The notes under the pieces: generated by a model
Seen by the model: only the letters and a program-made list of their open reading frames with translations
Database searches by the model: none
Told to the model about the DNA's origin: nothing
DNA from: Desarmillaria ectypa
Lineage: Eukaryota > Basidiomycota > Agaricomycetes > Agaricales > Physalacriaceae
NCBI GenBank assembly: GCA_030407005.1
Contig: JAUDYN010000008.1
Location: 2,232,001-2,296,000, forward strand
Reading direction: 5' to 3'
DNA: 64,000 nucleotides
Program-made: the position numbers and the translations under genes
Part shown: positions 1-11,013 of the stretch, in pieces
Layout of the letters: each line of letters begins with the position of its first letter
Numbering within the stretch: the first letter of the stretch is position 1

Positions 1-471
1 CTCCCTGTACGTAGTAGCGACATTGTTGATATATTGATACGCATCTGTGAGTTTGTGACTTAGATTGGACAGTCAAGTGGCTTGTCGCAAAATGTCTATT
101 GGACCCGTTTACTCCTTAGGTGCCCTCCTTCCGTTCATTATGCGCAGCCTCCATTTGGACAATTGAAACGTTAATTCAAGTACTATTTTGCAGCCGAAAA
201 AGGTCGTTGTGGGTGGATGTTAGCACTGATCCGCGAATGATTTTAGAACCGTGCGAGAGATGCGGATTCAAATGAGCATCACTCCGAGCGTTCTCGCTGA
301 CCCTTATCGGTTCCGAAAGAGTATCCGCCTTGATGAGCGCAAGGGTATTCCATGTAAAAGAGGTCGTCGTCTCACTCTCTTACTTACACAAAGACTAGTT
401 GGCGAAACTTATGTAAATCAACGAATATTTATTGCTGTTGAACCATGTTGTACATTTTACCCTTGAATTCA
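1..471. other. No gene recognised (left edge, downstream of the P450)
   Basis: This is the left window edge and the 3' flank of the minus-strand P450. Open frames here are short and resemble no family I know. I see no repeat or RNA gene. Confidence 0.5.
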
Positions 472-2718
472 TTACTTCGATGCCATCCTAATCTTCAGGT
501 TCAATTGCGGCCCCTTATCCACTTCTCCCTCGACCGTCGGTGTAACCACAGCACATGGCTCCCTGCGGATTTTGTGGGCATCAGCTGTGAGCTCGAACTC
601 GAAGCTCTTCACGAGTTCAGTAATGAATGCGTGCATCTCCAACAACCTGTAGCTCGCGTCAGTCCACCATATAAGGGTGAATATAGATGAGACTTACGCG
701 AATCGCCAGCCCGTGCACGATCTCTTACCACCGATGAAGGTAAATCTATACATCCGAGAAGATAAATATGCCGCATCAGCAAAGGTGACGAAATAAACAC
801 ACAGGTTGGCGTAGACTCCAATTGACGCATCATTGCTGGGCTTCACAGTGCCCTTTAGCCATCTTTCAGGATTATACAGATCCGCGTCCGCTCCAAAAAT
901 CTCTTTGTTGCGGTTGTAGGCCGCGATGGAACAGAAGATATATGTGCCTCTGGGTATCGGTATCTCGGTGAGTACCTTCCCGTCTGCATCTGTGATGGAT
1001 TGGCTTAAAGGCAATACATCATCCTCGCAAGCATATCTATAGGCGTGATGTAGCGTTGGATGGAACCGAAGACTCTCCTGTTTTCATATGAGTGAAATGA
1101 CGGCAGGGAAAAAATATGAAGACCTTGACGACCGCGGTCAAGTAAGGCATGGAATCGAAGTCCTCTGCCGTCAATTCGGAGACCGCTCGGTTACGGAGGT
1201 AGGCGCGTATCTCGGCGCGAAGCTTTGTTTGAATATTAGGATGTCGCGCCAATTCCAGTAGAGCCCAAGCTAACGCGTTAGTCGTTGTTTCATGACCGGC
1301 GACAATGATGGTGCTGTTACAAGAGCGTTAGTACCGTTTCTCGCGGTAGTTGGAGACATACTTCATCTGAGCCCAAAGTTCGTTTTCTGGCAACCTTTTC
1401 TTACGATCCTCTGATGCATTTGCTTTTACTAAACATGTATTATTAGCAACAGTCTTCACAGCGTTAGACAGAGATCAACTTGCCAAGCAAACTCATTATG
1501 TCTTTGTTGCCTTTACCCTCTAGCAACAATGCCTGCTTATCATCGACAAGACCTTTCGCCACTTTCGTTGATATAGTATTCACTTCCCTCGCCACGTTCA
1601 ATCGAGGAACGGGAATGTTCGTTAGAAACTGGCTAACAGATTCCGGAAGCCAAGAGTCCATAGCACACATTACTAGGAGCGCCAGTTTAGAAGGGACGCC
1701 AAAAACATTAAGTCTAGTTAGCGTCATTCAGCGGTAAAACCGATTAATAAAACCATGTCGCGTACGCCATGTGAGCATATGCCTTCGCAAGCTCGGTCTC
1801 TGAATTATCCAAAGATCCAAATTGGTAATCGAAGGCAGCTAAAAGATAAATTCCGAATCAGCTTCTAGCTACCAGCGATAATTGAATTAAGAACACCTTC
1901 CCCGGTGGCGTCCAATAACGCACGAGTAATCCAGGACGTTATTTCTATAACTGCGGATTCTGAATTGTCGGCAGCTATAATACTTCGCCAGTATTCAGTC
2001 ATCTAGCACTACGGATCAATACGCGACAGTACGGGACATACGGAAATATAATACGAACCCGACCGGCGTACGAGCAGAAGATAGGGACAAATGTCCTTAA
2101 TTCACGGCTGCCGAATCCTGGTAGAACAATCTTCCGTTGGCGCTTGTGGTCTTCGCCTAGGGGATGCAACGATATCAGCTCATATGAGTCCCTGGACAGT
2201 AATCAGTGCCTACCTTCGGCGTGGAACAAGCCCGGCCCCAGGACAGTTCCTAGGATTACTCGTATCCCGGTAGGTTTGCAGTAGCGATACCCAGAATTAT
2301 AAAAGATGTGTTGGAGCGCTTTGGGATCCATGAGAAGGAGGCGATTTTCCTACTCAAATTTCAGACAAGGCTATGGCATTTGTGGCCAATAAAGCATACA
2401 CCCAGAGGCGCCCTGATTCTAATTACATCGCCATAAGTTCCTTGGAGTTGGAAGTCTTTCTGGACAGAAACGGATGAGAATTCGAAGAGTAAATAGAGAT
2501 ACGACGAACAGCGCCAGCTTGATCTTGGACGAGAGTAGGGATATAACCTAGGACAAGATTCAGAGAATATCTATGATCTCACAACGACCTGACCTACCGT
2601 AGAGAAACGACGGCGACTTCGGACCGCGAAGGCGCGCGATGGTAACGCGAGGACCTCGTCGTGTCAATTGGTAGAGAAGGAAAACGGCGAGGAACGAGAG
2701 TGCAACGACTGGAAACAT
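472..2718 (-). CDS. Cytochrome P450 monooxygenase, apparently intact, many short introns
   Basis: A heme-thiolate monooxygenase, expected to be ER-anchored and served by an NADPH-P450 reductase; the substrate cannot be told. The start at 2718 gives an N-terminal membrane anchor (MFPVVALSFLAVFLLYQL) followed by a basic, proline-containing hinge (RLRGPKSPSF). Joining exons across about 50 nt introns gives the family landmarks in order: YGDVIRIRAPLG, DHKRQRKIVLPGFG (helix C region), the helix I motif AGHETT near 1280-1300, the helix K ExxR as ESLRFHP near 1057-1077, the PERW motif, and the heme loop FIGGKRSCTGWRFA near 695-740 with its cysteine ligand. The C-terminus (LLEMHAFITELVKSFEFEL) is typical of Agaricomycete P450s, and the stop is at 472-474. 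No frameshift or in-frame stop is needed. The heme loop reads F-I-G-G-K rather than the commoner F-G/L-G-G-x. The neighbours are a dead LINE and gene-poor DNA, not a biosynthetic cluster. Confidence 0.88.
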
Positions 2719-4740
2719 ACTGTATGTATCTCTCACATCCAAATAACTCGTCCTTATATCGCACACATACCCGGCTATTGATGGGGTTCCTTGTCGAGGC
2801 ATCGCATACACGGGGGTAGTTTCCATGATGAAATGGCTTCGCAGTACGAACTCGGACCACACAACCGTTGCTGTTAGGGGATAGCGAAGGGTGGTTATTT
2901 CAGGTTATTTGGGCGCACGAATTAAGTTGTTCTCGGCCCTGCCCCAATAAACGCTCGAATATAATAGCCGGAAAGGTGAGGACCCGAATGACTATTACAA
3001 TCGAACATCCTAATTAGTCGCGTACGTAGATCCTTGGGTCTTCATCCTATGAATGTAATCAGTCTCCATACATAGCGATGAGAAACGAGACTCACAGAAA
3101 TTAGGAGTTCTTCCCGCTCTGCAAACTGCCATGCAGAATCAGAACCGGCTAGTCTAGCTGCCGAATTCAACTCTGGATTAGCACCGTGTATCTGGCTTCC
3201 AAGAATTGATGGTGGTGCCTTGGGAAAAAACGGACTTCCATCACTAACATAACTTGGTGATGTCGGCCATCGAAAATTTCCTCCCACACGAGTTTCAGAG
3301 TGTGATTAGAGAGAAGAATCTTCTATGCTAGTCTGTCAGATAAATTAAAAACTAAAATAAATGCGTTGGCAAGCAGAGAATAGCCAAGGGGAAAAACGCA
3401 CCAGGAACGTGGTCACCATCATAAATGGACCATGAACATCAATGCTATGAGAACGAGTGTACACCATTCGACCCTGCATTCATCACAATTAAGTGGTTAA
3501 TCAACGTCTGGCGACCCGCTCGTTGGAAACAGGCCACGAGTATTGTGAAGCATCAGAGGATAGCGATTCCATTCATCTCCTCTCGATTCAACGTGCTAGT
3601 TATTCCGACCCTTTAATGTGCTAGAAGACCCTAGAGCGCTATAGCCCGCAAAAAGCCGTTCGATTTCCTCCTCGCATGTATAACCATCGAAGCAAGAAAA
3701 AATATCTCCGTTTGAAGGCATCTTTGTTGGATACGCAGATGATAAGCGGCAATAACAAGGGGACGAATGCAACGAGGCGGGTAATACAATCGTTTCTGTA
3801 ATGTACGCATTTGCAAGTGCTCAACTTATAGAATGCAAGAGAAAAATAGTACGAATACGTACCGCAGACTCGGAGATGAATGCGGGCCGAGATGACGTGA
3901 GGCCAAAAAAGTAGTGGTGCTGCGTAATCCACCGTTGTATCCGATAAACCGACTTGAAACGTGGTTGCCAAAATTTGATCGCTTATTTAAGCGTTAAAAA
4001 AATACTTGCAGTCGACGTTCCTCGTGGTGACAGGAAAGGAATAGAACGAAAGCGTCCTCATCATCACGATGAATCGCTATCAAGTTTGGCCATGGTAATG
4101 AAAAATAAAGCCAAATGCTCAGCATCATCCTCAAGATGCGCCACACCAAAGAACGAATGTGTAAAGAGATGTCGATGTTTACTGCGTATCAAAGCTTCCT
4201 CGAAGAAAAAGAGGCTGTGACCTTGTCCGTGAGATGTTATGCTCTAGAGCCTGTCTACCCTTGAGCAGAGCCGAAGTCAAGGAACTAATTTGTGCACCAC
4301 ATGAAAACGCGTTGGCGTAGAAATGCCCTTCATTCATGTGGAATACCACTGGACCCTCCTGAAAGCCTAAGGAAGTATCATTAGACCTTTTGTGGATCAT
4401 GGCGGTCACTTTCAGCATACAGAAGGTGCCATTTTAGAAGCTGGAAAGGCAGAAAGACGTCATGCCCCTTCGGAACCCTTAGAATTTCACTAACCAGAGC
4501 CGATTGAGCCCCATAATTGAAAAAAAAAAGTAATGTGTGGCTGGTCTGGATGCCGTTTTCCATTCAACTTGGAGGCCTGTCATCGAATGAGAGAGTACAG
4601 TGCATATTGGGAGGAAGCCGGTATAGCTAGTTACGCAGAGGCACTATTGCAGTTGTCACAACACTTGTTCACATACCAGCGAGTGTGTCAGGAAATTCGT
4701 GAGCAGAAGAATAAAGGAATATAATGAATGAGTGTGAATA
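2719..4740. other. No gene recognised (about 2 kb)
   Basis: About 2 kb upstream of the P450 start, expected to hold its promoter at the left end. Open frames on both strands are below 115 codons, overlap each other and match no family I can name. The last 200 bases before 4741 may still belong to the LINE, whose left limit is unclear. Confidence 0.45.
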
Positions 4741-5541
4741 ATGTTGACTCGAGCGCAAGGGATGCCAGAGTCAGTACTTGAACAGATCCAGAAGATGATA
4801 CGTGATTTCGTATGGGACAATCAAGGCCCAGCGCCGGTGAACATGACCATCCTGGCAGCGGAAATAGACGTTGGTGGGATGAAGATACTAGATATCGAAA
4901 TGATGAACCAAGCTATTGAGGTGATGCGACTCAAGTCCACCTAGGGTTTGATGAGATCCGCCCGAAAGCGGGGTATGTTAAAGACGCAATGATAAACAAG
5001 CAGGTCAAGAAAGGCGTACCGCAACACAAGGTAATGGCAAACACCTTCCTGCAGAGCCGGAGTGTGAACGTCCAGCACAATTCACAGCTCCCCAAGCACA
5101 TAGCAAACATGCTTCGGACTGCAAAAGACTTCGATGTGAGGCTAGGCATGTTAACGCCGTCAAAGGAAGTCAGATGCCAAATTCCTTTATGGTATCACAC
5201 CGGTTTCAGGACAAATAAACAGGAGAGATACGGATCGAAAGTGTGTCAATGTCTGATGAACAACCACATGGTGGAGACTGCAGGTGAAGCTGCAAGAATG
5301 GTAGAGAGGCTTAGTTCAGCTACGCACCGGAGCAGGAAGGACTGTAAGTATCATGATTGTAACAATGACAGGGCACAAAAGGGGTGTGAGAATCCGCACA
5401 AATGCGCAAGAATGGCGGAGAGTATCCTAGGCAACCATAACAGAGAAGTGGGACCCCCGCACACCGGATCAGGATGGTAGACTAATTCTAACGCCAGAAG
5501 ATCATGACTAGAACCAAGCAGCAAAGGAGAATGATGGATTA

Positions 5542-6105
5542 ATGCGCTTCGATCCGAACATTGACAGCAAACTTTCACTGACAGACGGAATCAGAATCTT
5601 CACCTCAGATTGGGATATATGCCCGAAGTTCGCCAGGAGGTATCAGCGACCTGAAGATAATGGTGAGAAACCTGCCATCATATCAACGGCGTACACTGAT
5701 GGAAGCGCGTTTGATAATGGGTCTGCCGAAGCAAGAGCAAGGGCAGGGGTTTGGTATAGAGAGAATGACGAACGAAACCTTTTACTCCGACTGTGCGGAC
5801 CGAATCAAACAAACAACGCGGCAGAAATACGAGTTGTTTTTAAACGCGTGCTGGCAGCAATACAAGGCGAGACGATAGAAACAATATAAAACTTAAAATA
5901 TGTAATAAAAGGTCTATGCTTTCACCTGAGACGATGGGAGGACCGCGGATGGACAGGAGTGAGCTATGCAGTGCAACGATTGCCATCCTGAGACGCCACG
6001 GGGCCCCAGTTTTTTCCCAGTAGACGAAAGGACACAGCGGAAATACAGGAAATGAGGGAGCCGACATGCTGGCAGCAAGAGGAGCAATGCTTGGCATTGC
6101 AGAAG
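5542..6105 (+). pseudogene. RNase H domain remnant of the LINE
   Basis: An RNase HI-like fold would remove RNA from the RNA/cDNA hybrid during retrotransposition. Visible parts are YTDGSAFDNG (first catalytic Asp), TNNAAEI (catalytic Glu) and KGHSGNTGNEGADMLA (C-terminal loop with His and the last Asp). The middle segment that normally reads SDS.YVI is damaged: only KYVIKGLC follows a TAA near 5887, so one catalytic Asp is gone. A TAG stands where WTKGHSG is expected. The domain cannot be made as one protein. Confidence 0.8.
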
Positions 6106-7106
6106 CAATCAGAGCCGACATAAAGATCGACCACGAATTTGACGTTGTAGGAGCCAGGTTATCGAAGCTAACTCAAGGCCAAGCTTATAAACTCATACAG
6201 GCAGGGACCAGCATGAAAGAAAGACAAACAATGCGCACCACGGTTAAACGTGTAATAGCGACTGTCGAGGAAGTGAACGGAATCAAACCTGTCGAACAAA
6301 GACTTTGGACGTCAATCCGACACAAGGGTGTCTCGGGGTCAGGATGGGTCTTGTTAGAAGCGCTTAGGCCCTCAATATCAATACGCAATGTGAGGCGAGT
6401 CCCCGCACTGCATGGAACATATACTGATAAACTGCCTGATCGAAGGGAGAAACGTGCTATGGTGTCTAACACAAGAACTGTGGGAGAATAAAGGCAAAAA
6501 CCTGATTTAACTGATGTGTGGGGTTGCATTGAGGGCGATACTGGTATAAATCAAGAACCCGGAAGGGGGGTTCGACAGAGGTGCTACAAGGCTGTATCGA
6601 ATAGTAATGACAGAAACAGTGCATCTGATCTGGAAAATCAGGTGTCAGCGGCGTATCCAGAGAGGTGACGATGACCCTGCTAGGTGGTACAAGAGAGGAA
6701 GTCCAAAATATGTGGACTGATGCGATAAATCGAAGTTTAACAATCGACCGTCTGCTGGCCAATAAGAGTAAGTACGGTGCCAAAGCGCTAAAGAAAGCGA
6801 CGATCCTATTGACGTGGAGGGGTACGCTAAGCGACGAGAAAACTACCGGAGGACTGGATTAACAAGAACGGGTTTTAGTGGGTATGGTACTTGGCCGGAA
6901 AAGGCCGAGAGGTAGGAGTCCCACACGGACTTGAATAGTTGTGCGAAAATGCATTTCCTTGGCATTTCCTCGTGTAGATCCCCCGGTCTGGCGACCTCAT
7001 TTAGTTTCTCGCCTCTTTTTCCATTTCAGGGGCCTGCCCCCTTCCCAAGCGAGGACTAATATTGTTAATTGCGGTGATACTAAGTACAGAGCACTACGCT
7101 CTACAA

Positions 7107-7130
7107 AATAATAATAATAATAATAATAAT
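7107..7130 (+). repeat. (AAT)8 tail of the LINE
   Basis: Eight uninterrupted AAT units followed by AAAA. The position directly 3' of the last LINE-like sequence and the plus orientation fit the simple-repeat tail that some LINE groups use instead of poly(A). Confidence 0.8.
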
Positions 7131-7473
7131 AAAATAGCAACCACGTGTCTAAGGCGGAAAACCCCGAAGCTTCCCCGATTCTTTCCGAAGAATGGGAAAC
7201 AACAGAGGGTTATAGCGAGGCGTAACTGACAACGCCAGCTATACTCCGGGTCGGCTTAATTTAGGGGTGATTGGCGAGCACACGGCACGCAACGGCCTCA
7301 CAGCAGTGTCTATGCCGCTGTGGCTGAGCATACTTCAATCCCAATGTCTTCCTATTGGTTGGCACACTCTGTACGGTACTTAGTAAGTAATATTTTCTTG
7401 TTCGAGACCTAATGCGTAGATGCAGGGGCAAGCAGTTCCAATGAAGAGCACATATTGCTCTGAGATTTAGATT

Positions 7474-7521
7474 GTGCAAAAAGCTCGGTCAGCGGCTGCG
7501 CCGCCGGCTCGCTTTTTGCAC
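7474..7521. repeat. 48-bp palindrome with perfect 11-bp arms
   Basis: The arms are GTGCAAAAAGC (7474-7484) and GCTTTTTGCAC (7511-7521), perfect reverse complements around a 26-base GC-rich centre. The centre contains a second hairpin, GCGGC / GCCGC (7492-7496 and 7500-7504). As DNA it could extrude a cruciform; as RNA it would fold into a long hairpin. Origin unknown: a transposon terminus or a compact hairpin element is possible. Confidence 0.75.
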
Positions 7522-7741
7522 TACTAGTACTTTTCGACATCTAATCAAGGTGTATCTTATTTAATTATTCTTGAATGAGCAGTCACTCAAAGCCACTGAG
7601 TCGACAAAACAGATAAAGTTCAGATACAGCCCAATGTTTCTTCGTACAAAAGGAAAGAATCGGGGACTGGCAACTGCCGCTACTGGATGGCTTAGAGGGC
7701 TCTGTGGCTGGCTTAGCCTTAGATGAGCCTTAGCCTTACCA

Positions 7742-7762
7742 AATATTACGGCTCGTAATATT
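7742..7762. repeat. Short perfect hairpin (9-bp arms)
   Basis: AATATTACG, a three-base loop (GCT), then CGTAATATT. It sits within a stretch with further imperfect inverted copies of CGGCTCG / CGAGCCG, so it may be part of a small foldback element. Confidence 0.6.
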
Positions 7763-8198
7763 ACCAAAGCTGTCATTAGTCGAGCCGTGCCACGGCAACA
7801 CTACTCATTTCCCAGGTGTCAGATTTTCCATCACTGTTTTCTGGTGGCAGCATTTGAGGGTCGCAAGCTGCCTACATAAAGGTCTCTGTTCCTGGTGACG
7901 CCTATCTTATTCCGGAGGAAGTTGGAGTAAAGAATAAGCATAATTAAATAGTAGGCTAGGGCTCGAATGTGTCTTTTCTTCGTGGTCCTGTCTGGTGGAC
8001 GTTGGACCAAGGAAGTAACCACTTGGTTAGTAACAATCAGTGAGCATTGTACCAACATTTTCCATTGTTGGTGATGAATGGGCAGGCTACGACGGTCCTA
8101 TCGTCGTCTCGTTTGTATCCCTCATTTACATCACAAGAACATAATCATCAAAAGTATTCGTGTATATTGAGTGCCAAGCGTTACTCATAGACATATGA

Positions 8199-9548
8199 TT
8201 AGGGCGGTCCTCCCCCTCCAGGTCCACTCCCTCCTCCTCCAGAATTACCATTTTCAATACCACCATCCTCAGTGAGCGTAGCCGCCGATGACACTGTATA
8301 ACTCGCGGATAAGTCAATACCCATAGATCCCCAACTAAAAGCAATGAGAACTGGCGACAAAAAATGTAAGTGTTACTCACAGAAGGAGCCCATCAGAGAT
8401 ACTGTTACCAAGGTAAACATACTCGAGGATAGGGTCGACGCCATTTGTGCGAGTGACTGTGTTGACCAAGATAGAGTCGTCCTCGTTTTCGGTCAGCCGT
8501 TGAGTATTGGTAGTATAAGGAGAGGTCTTCTCGACAACAGTGATCAGGGATTGGTCGAAAAAGAGTTGGCCTGGTAAGAAAAAATCAGCAACAGATAAGG
8601 AATAAGCAGGTTCTGGTAGGACTTACCAACATGACGGTCGCTGCTTGTCTTGAAGGTCCCATTAGAGAAGACAGTCCCATCACCATGGGCAATAACGTGG
8701 ATATGGTTAGCACGACTCGTATAGTGACCTGTCAAGATTGTAAATGACACGAAATTAGTCACAATACACTAGCTATAAACCTGGGAAAATAGTCTCAAAT
8801 TGAGCGTAACCCTCCGAGTTGGTGGTCTGGATACCACGGAGGAAAGTCTTGTCCTAGTAGAAGTAGGGGGTCAGTGAGGAGGACAGAAGGACGGCATACT
8901 TCTACTCACAAGATTGGACTCATCATTCTGATTACCGTTACCTCTAGCGACAACACCAGAGTAAACACCAGTAGCGTTACAGTGCCAGAAGTCGATGTAA
9001 ACATCGGCAACAGGCTCACAAGTGGAGTAATCAATTAGCTCGACATCAACGTAGCTGTAGATGCCGTCTTGGTCTTCGGTGATGTCCGAGCGAACATACT
9101 CCCCGTCGACGTAGTACGGTCCTTGGGTAGACTCTGAGACAAGAGTACAGGATCCAGTTCCATCAAAGGGATCCGAGTCAGCACTATAGTTCTCATCAGA
9201 CTCGTGGTCAGTGTTCAAAACATCGTCGATATCGAGACGCTTGTAAACACTGCCTGTAACAATGTCAGCTCTATTGTCATATGTAGGTCTTATAAGGTAT
9301 CTCTCACTAGTAGGAAGTCCCCGTTTGCGGCGTAGGTCATCTGCAAGAGCCTTGCGACGAGCAGCGGAGCGTTCCGTGTGTCCGCGACGACGAAGAATGT
9401 CCTGACAGTTATCAAGAGAACGGCGTGCGAAATTCTGGAAGTCGGCACGTCGTGCGATCTCCGACTCGCTCAAAGGAGCGGTAGGATGCGCAACGACAGC
9501 AGTGACAGCGAGAAGTACGACAGCTGAGAGAGCGCAAAGTTTGGCCAT
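8199..9548 (-). CDS. Secreted intradiol ring-cleavage dioxygenase
   Basis: A non-heme Fe(III) enzyme that opens catechol-type rings between the two hydroxyls; the secreted fungal branch is thought to act on lignin- or plant-derived phenols outside the cell. The start at 9548 gives a signal peptide (MAKLCALSAVVLLAVTAVVA) and a propeptide-like region rich in Arg pairs. The family signature follows: TQGPYYVDGEYVR, IDFWHCNATGVYSG, then across an intron FPGHYTSRANHIHV. The ligand Tyr pair (GPYY; HYTSR) and His pair (HIH) are all present. Four introns of about 30-60 nt join in frame, and the last exon adds a Gly/Pro-rich tail (GGGGSGPGGGGPP) before the stop at 8199-8201. It stands alone, with no catabolic cluster around it. 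Chemistry class is sure; the substrate is not known. Confidence 0.9.
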
Positions 9549-11013
9549 TGCGCGCAGAGACCAAAGGACACGAGATTCCAAAGGGCTATGATACTTTGGA
9601 TCCAACAATATCTGGCCTTTATACCTTTTCGTGTTCGATTAGCCGCATGCTAGGAATTACAAAATCTTTGTACTCACATTGGTGCAAGCAGGTGTTCAGC
9701 ATTCCAATCCTTGGCAAATGCAGGCCTGATCCCTGTAGTGAAAACACATCAAATGGGATTGCCCCCCTTCCCTGTCTGCATCACGCTTCGTCGCCCGCAG
9801 CAAGTGCCATGTGTGTTGGCTTGTCCGACATACCGCAGTTAGACTCAATGATACAGCAAGGCCATCCAGGAGAAATCTGACAAACATTTTACGCCAGAAA
9901 AATAACAACTGGAATCAATGGAGGCGAGTGGTAGGAAAATTGAAGGAAAACCACTTAGGGAGTCAAAGGTACATGACCCTAGGCAAATTTGGAACAGAGA
10001 AGAAAGAGCAGTGTAACACACATTGTCGGAATCGTCGCCATCACATACAGAGAATGAAAACTCGTGGGAGGATCATCTGCACAATAACGCTATGTGTACA
10101 CGTCCCAAGGGCGATCAGAATAGCTATCAGGATTTGCTGAAGAGAAGGTTCGTTGTCCCAAGGTAGATTGGGCCCATGTGTGTCTCGCGCGACGGAGTTT
10201 CCACCACCCTCGACGCCTCGTGAAGGACATTGAGTCCTGACTGCGGAAAGGCGCCCGAAGTGGCTCGTAAATATTTCCGTAGACTAATTGAGAAAAACGT
10301 ATGTACTATCCGTGCCTACTGTAATCTTCTGCATTAATATGGAAAGCTGTAGCCACATTCAATTCAGCGAAGAAATCGCACACGCACACGCACCTGTTAA
10401 TTGAAAGCCACCTGAGGACCACCAGTCACGGAAAAAGTTCGCAGAGGCCAAAGATACATTTTATTAAAGGCTTCATAATGGGAGCGCGGTCGAAAGCAGT
10501 AAAAACCGTCAGAAAGTTCTTCCTCAAGCACTACACCATATGGCGACCGAGCGAGGCATTTTGTCTTCTCCAACTAACCCACTGTCCAGCATCCTCCAGC
10601 ATATTCTCTTATATTCTGGCATTCATGTTGCCAAAGTGCCGTTCGCTGGTTGTCGACAGATACTGCTACCACGATGAAGCGAATCTCGAAGTATCCAACG
10701 TGATAGTGGAAGAAAGGAGGGCGGGCCGACGGACCGGATTTCTCTGCATTCCCAAACAAGAAGTTGGATGCTAATAGGGGCTAGAATCATTGACAGTAAG
10801 TATCGAGAATAACGTCGAGAATCAATGCAAGGACACGGTTCGATACTTTTAACCCCCATTTTTTTTTTCAATTTTCCTATGTTTTATAATGACGCGTCTT
10901 GGGATGTGACAGCTCGTGAGCGTGATTCGTCACACTTATGACTAACGCGGCCCCGCTTTGTCTTTTCCTCCCTTGTTCATACCACCCTTCTCTCTATAAT
11001 ACCATAATAATTA
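9549..11013. other. Intergenic, divergent promoters of the dioxygenase and RAD4
   Basis: About 1.46 kb between two divergently read genes. Short open frames here match nothing I recognise. A CACACGCACACGCAC run lies near 10380 and an 11-T run near 10860. The right end holds the RAD4 5' leader. Confidence 0.5.

Larger units (their letters stand above)
4741..7130 (+). mobile_element. Decayed 5'-truncated LINE (non-LTR retrotransposon), 3' half with RNase H domain
   Basis: The plus strand carries the 3' half of a basidiomycete LINE polyprotein. It opens in the region after the reverse transcriptase core (LTRAQGMPESV, then KMIRDFVWDNQGPAPVNM and GGMKILDI), passes a Cys-rich segment near 5340-5410, then an RNase H domain (YTDGSAFDNG and NNAAEI, 5695-5830; KGHSGNTGNEGADMLA, 6027-6078). 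The frame is broken repeatedly. A one-base deletion near 4937 shifts KST to LGFDEIRP. A TAG lies near 5508 in the linker. The SDS.YVI RNase H segment is damaged near 5885. A TAG near 6024 replaces an expected Trp just before TKGHSG. The element ends in an (AAT)8 tail, as expected for target-primed reverse transcription, and lacks endonuclease and most of the reverse transcriptase. I could not define the 5' end or a target-site duplication. Confidence 0.85.
7131..8198. other. No gene; palindrome-rich spacer
   Basis: Between the LINE tail and the 3' end of the dioxygenase gene. It holds two strong inverted repeats (7474-7521 and 7742-7762, listed separately) and no convincing coding frame. It may contain one or more small non-autonomous elements, but I could not define outer ends or target duplications. 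Confidence 0.5.

Noticed and set aside
472..2718. P450 as a pseudogene
   Set aside because: It first appeared fragmented, but each break is explained by a 45-60 nt intron, and all motifs join in frame.
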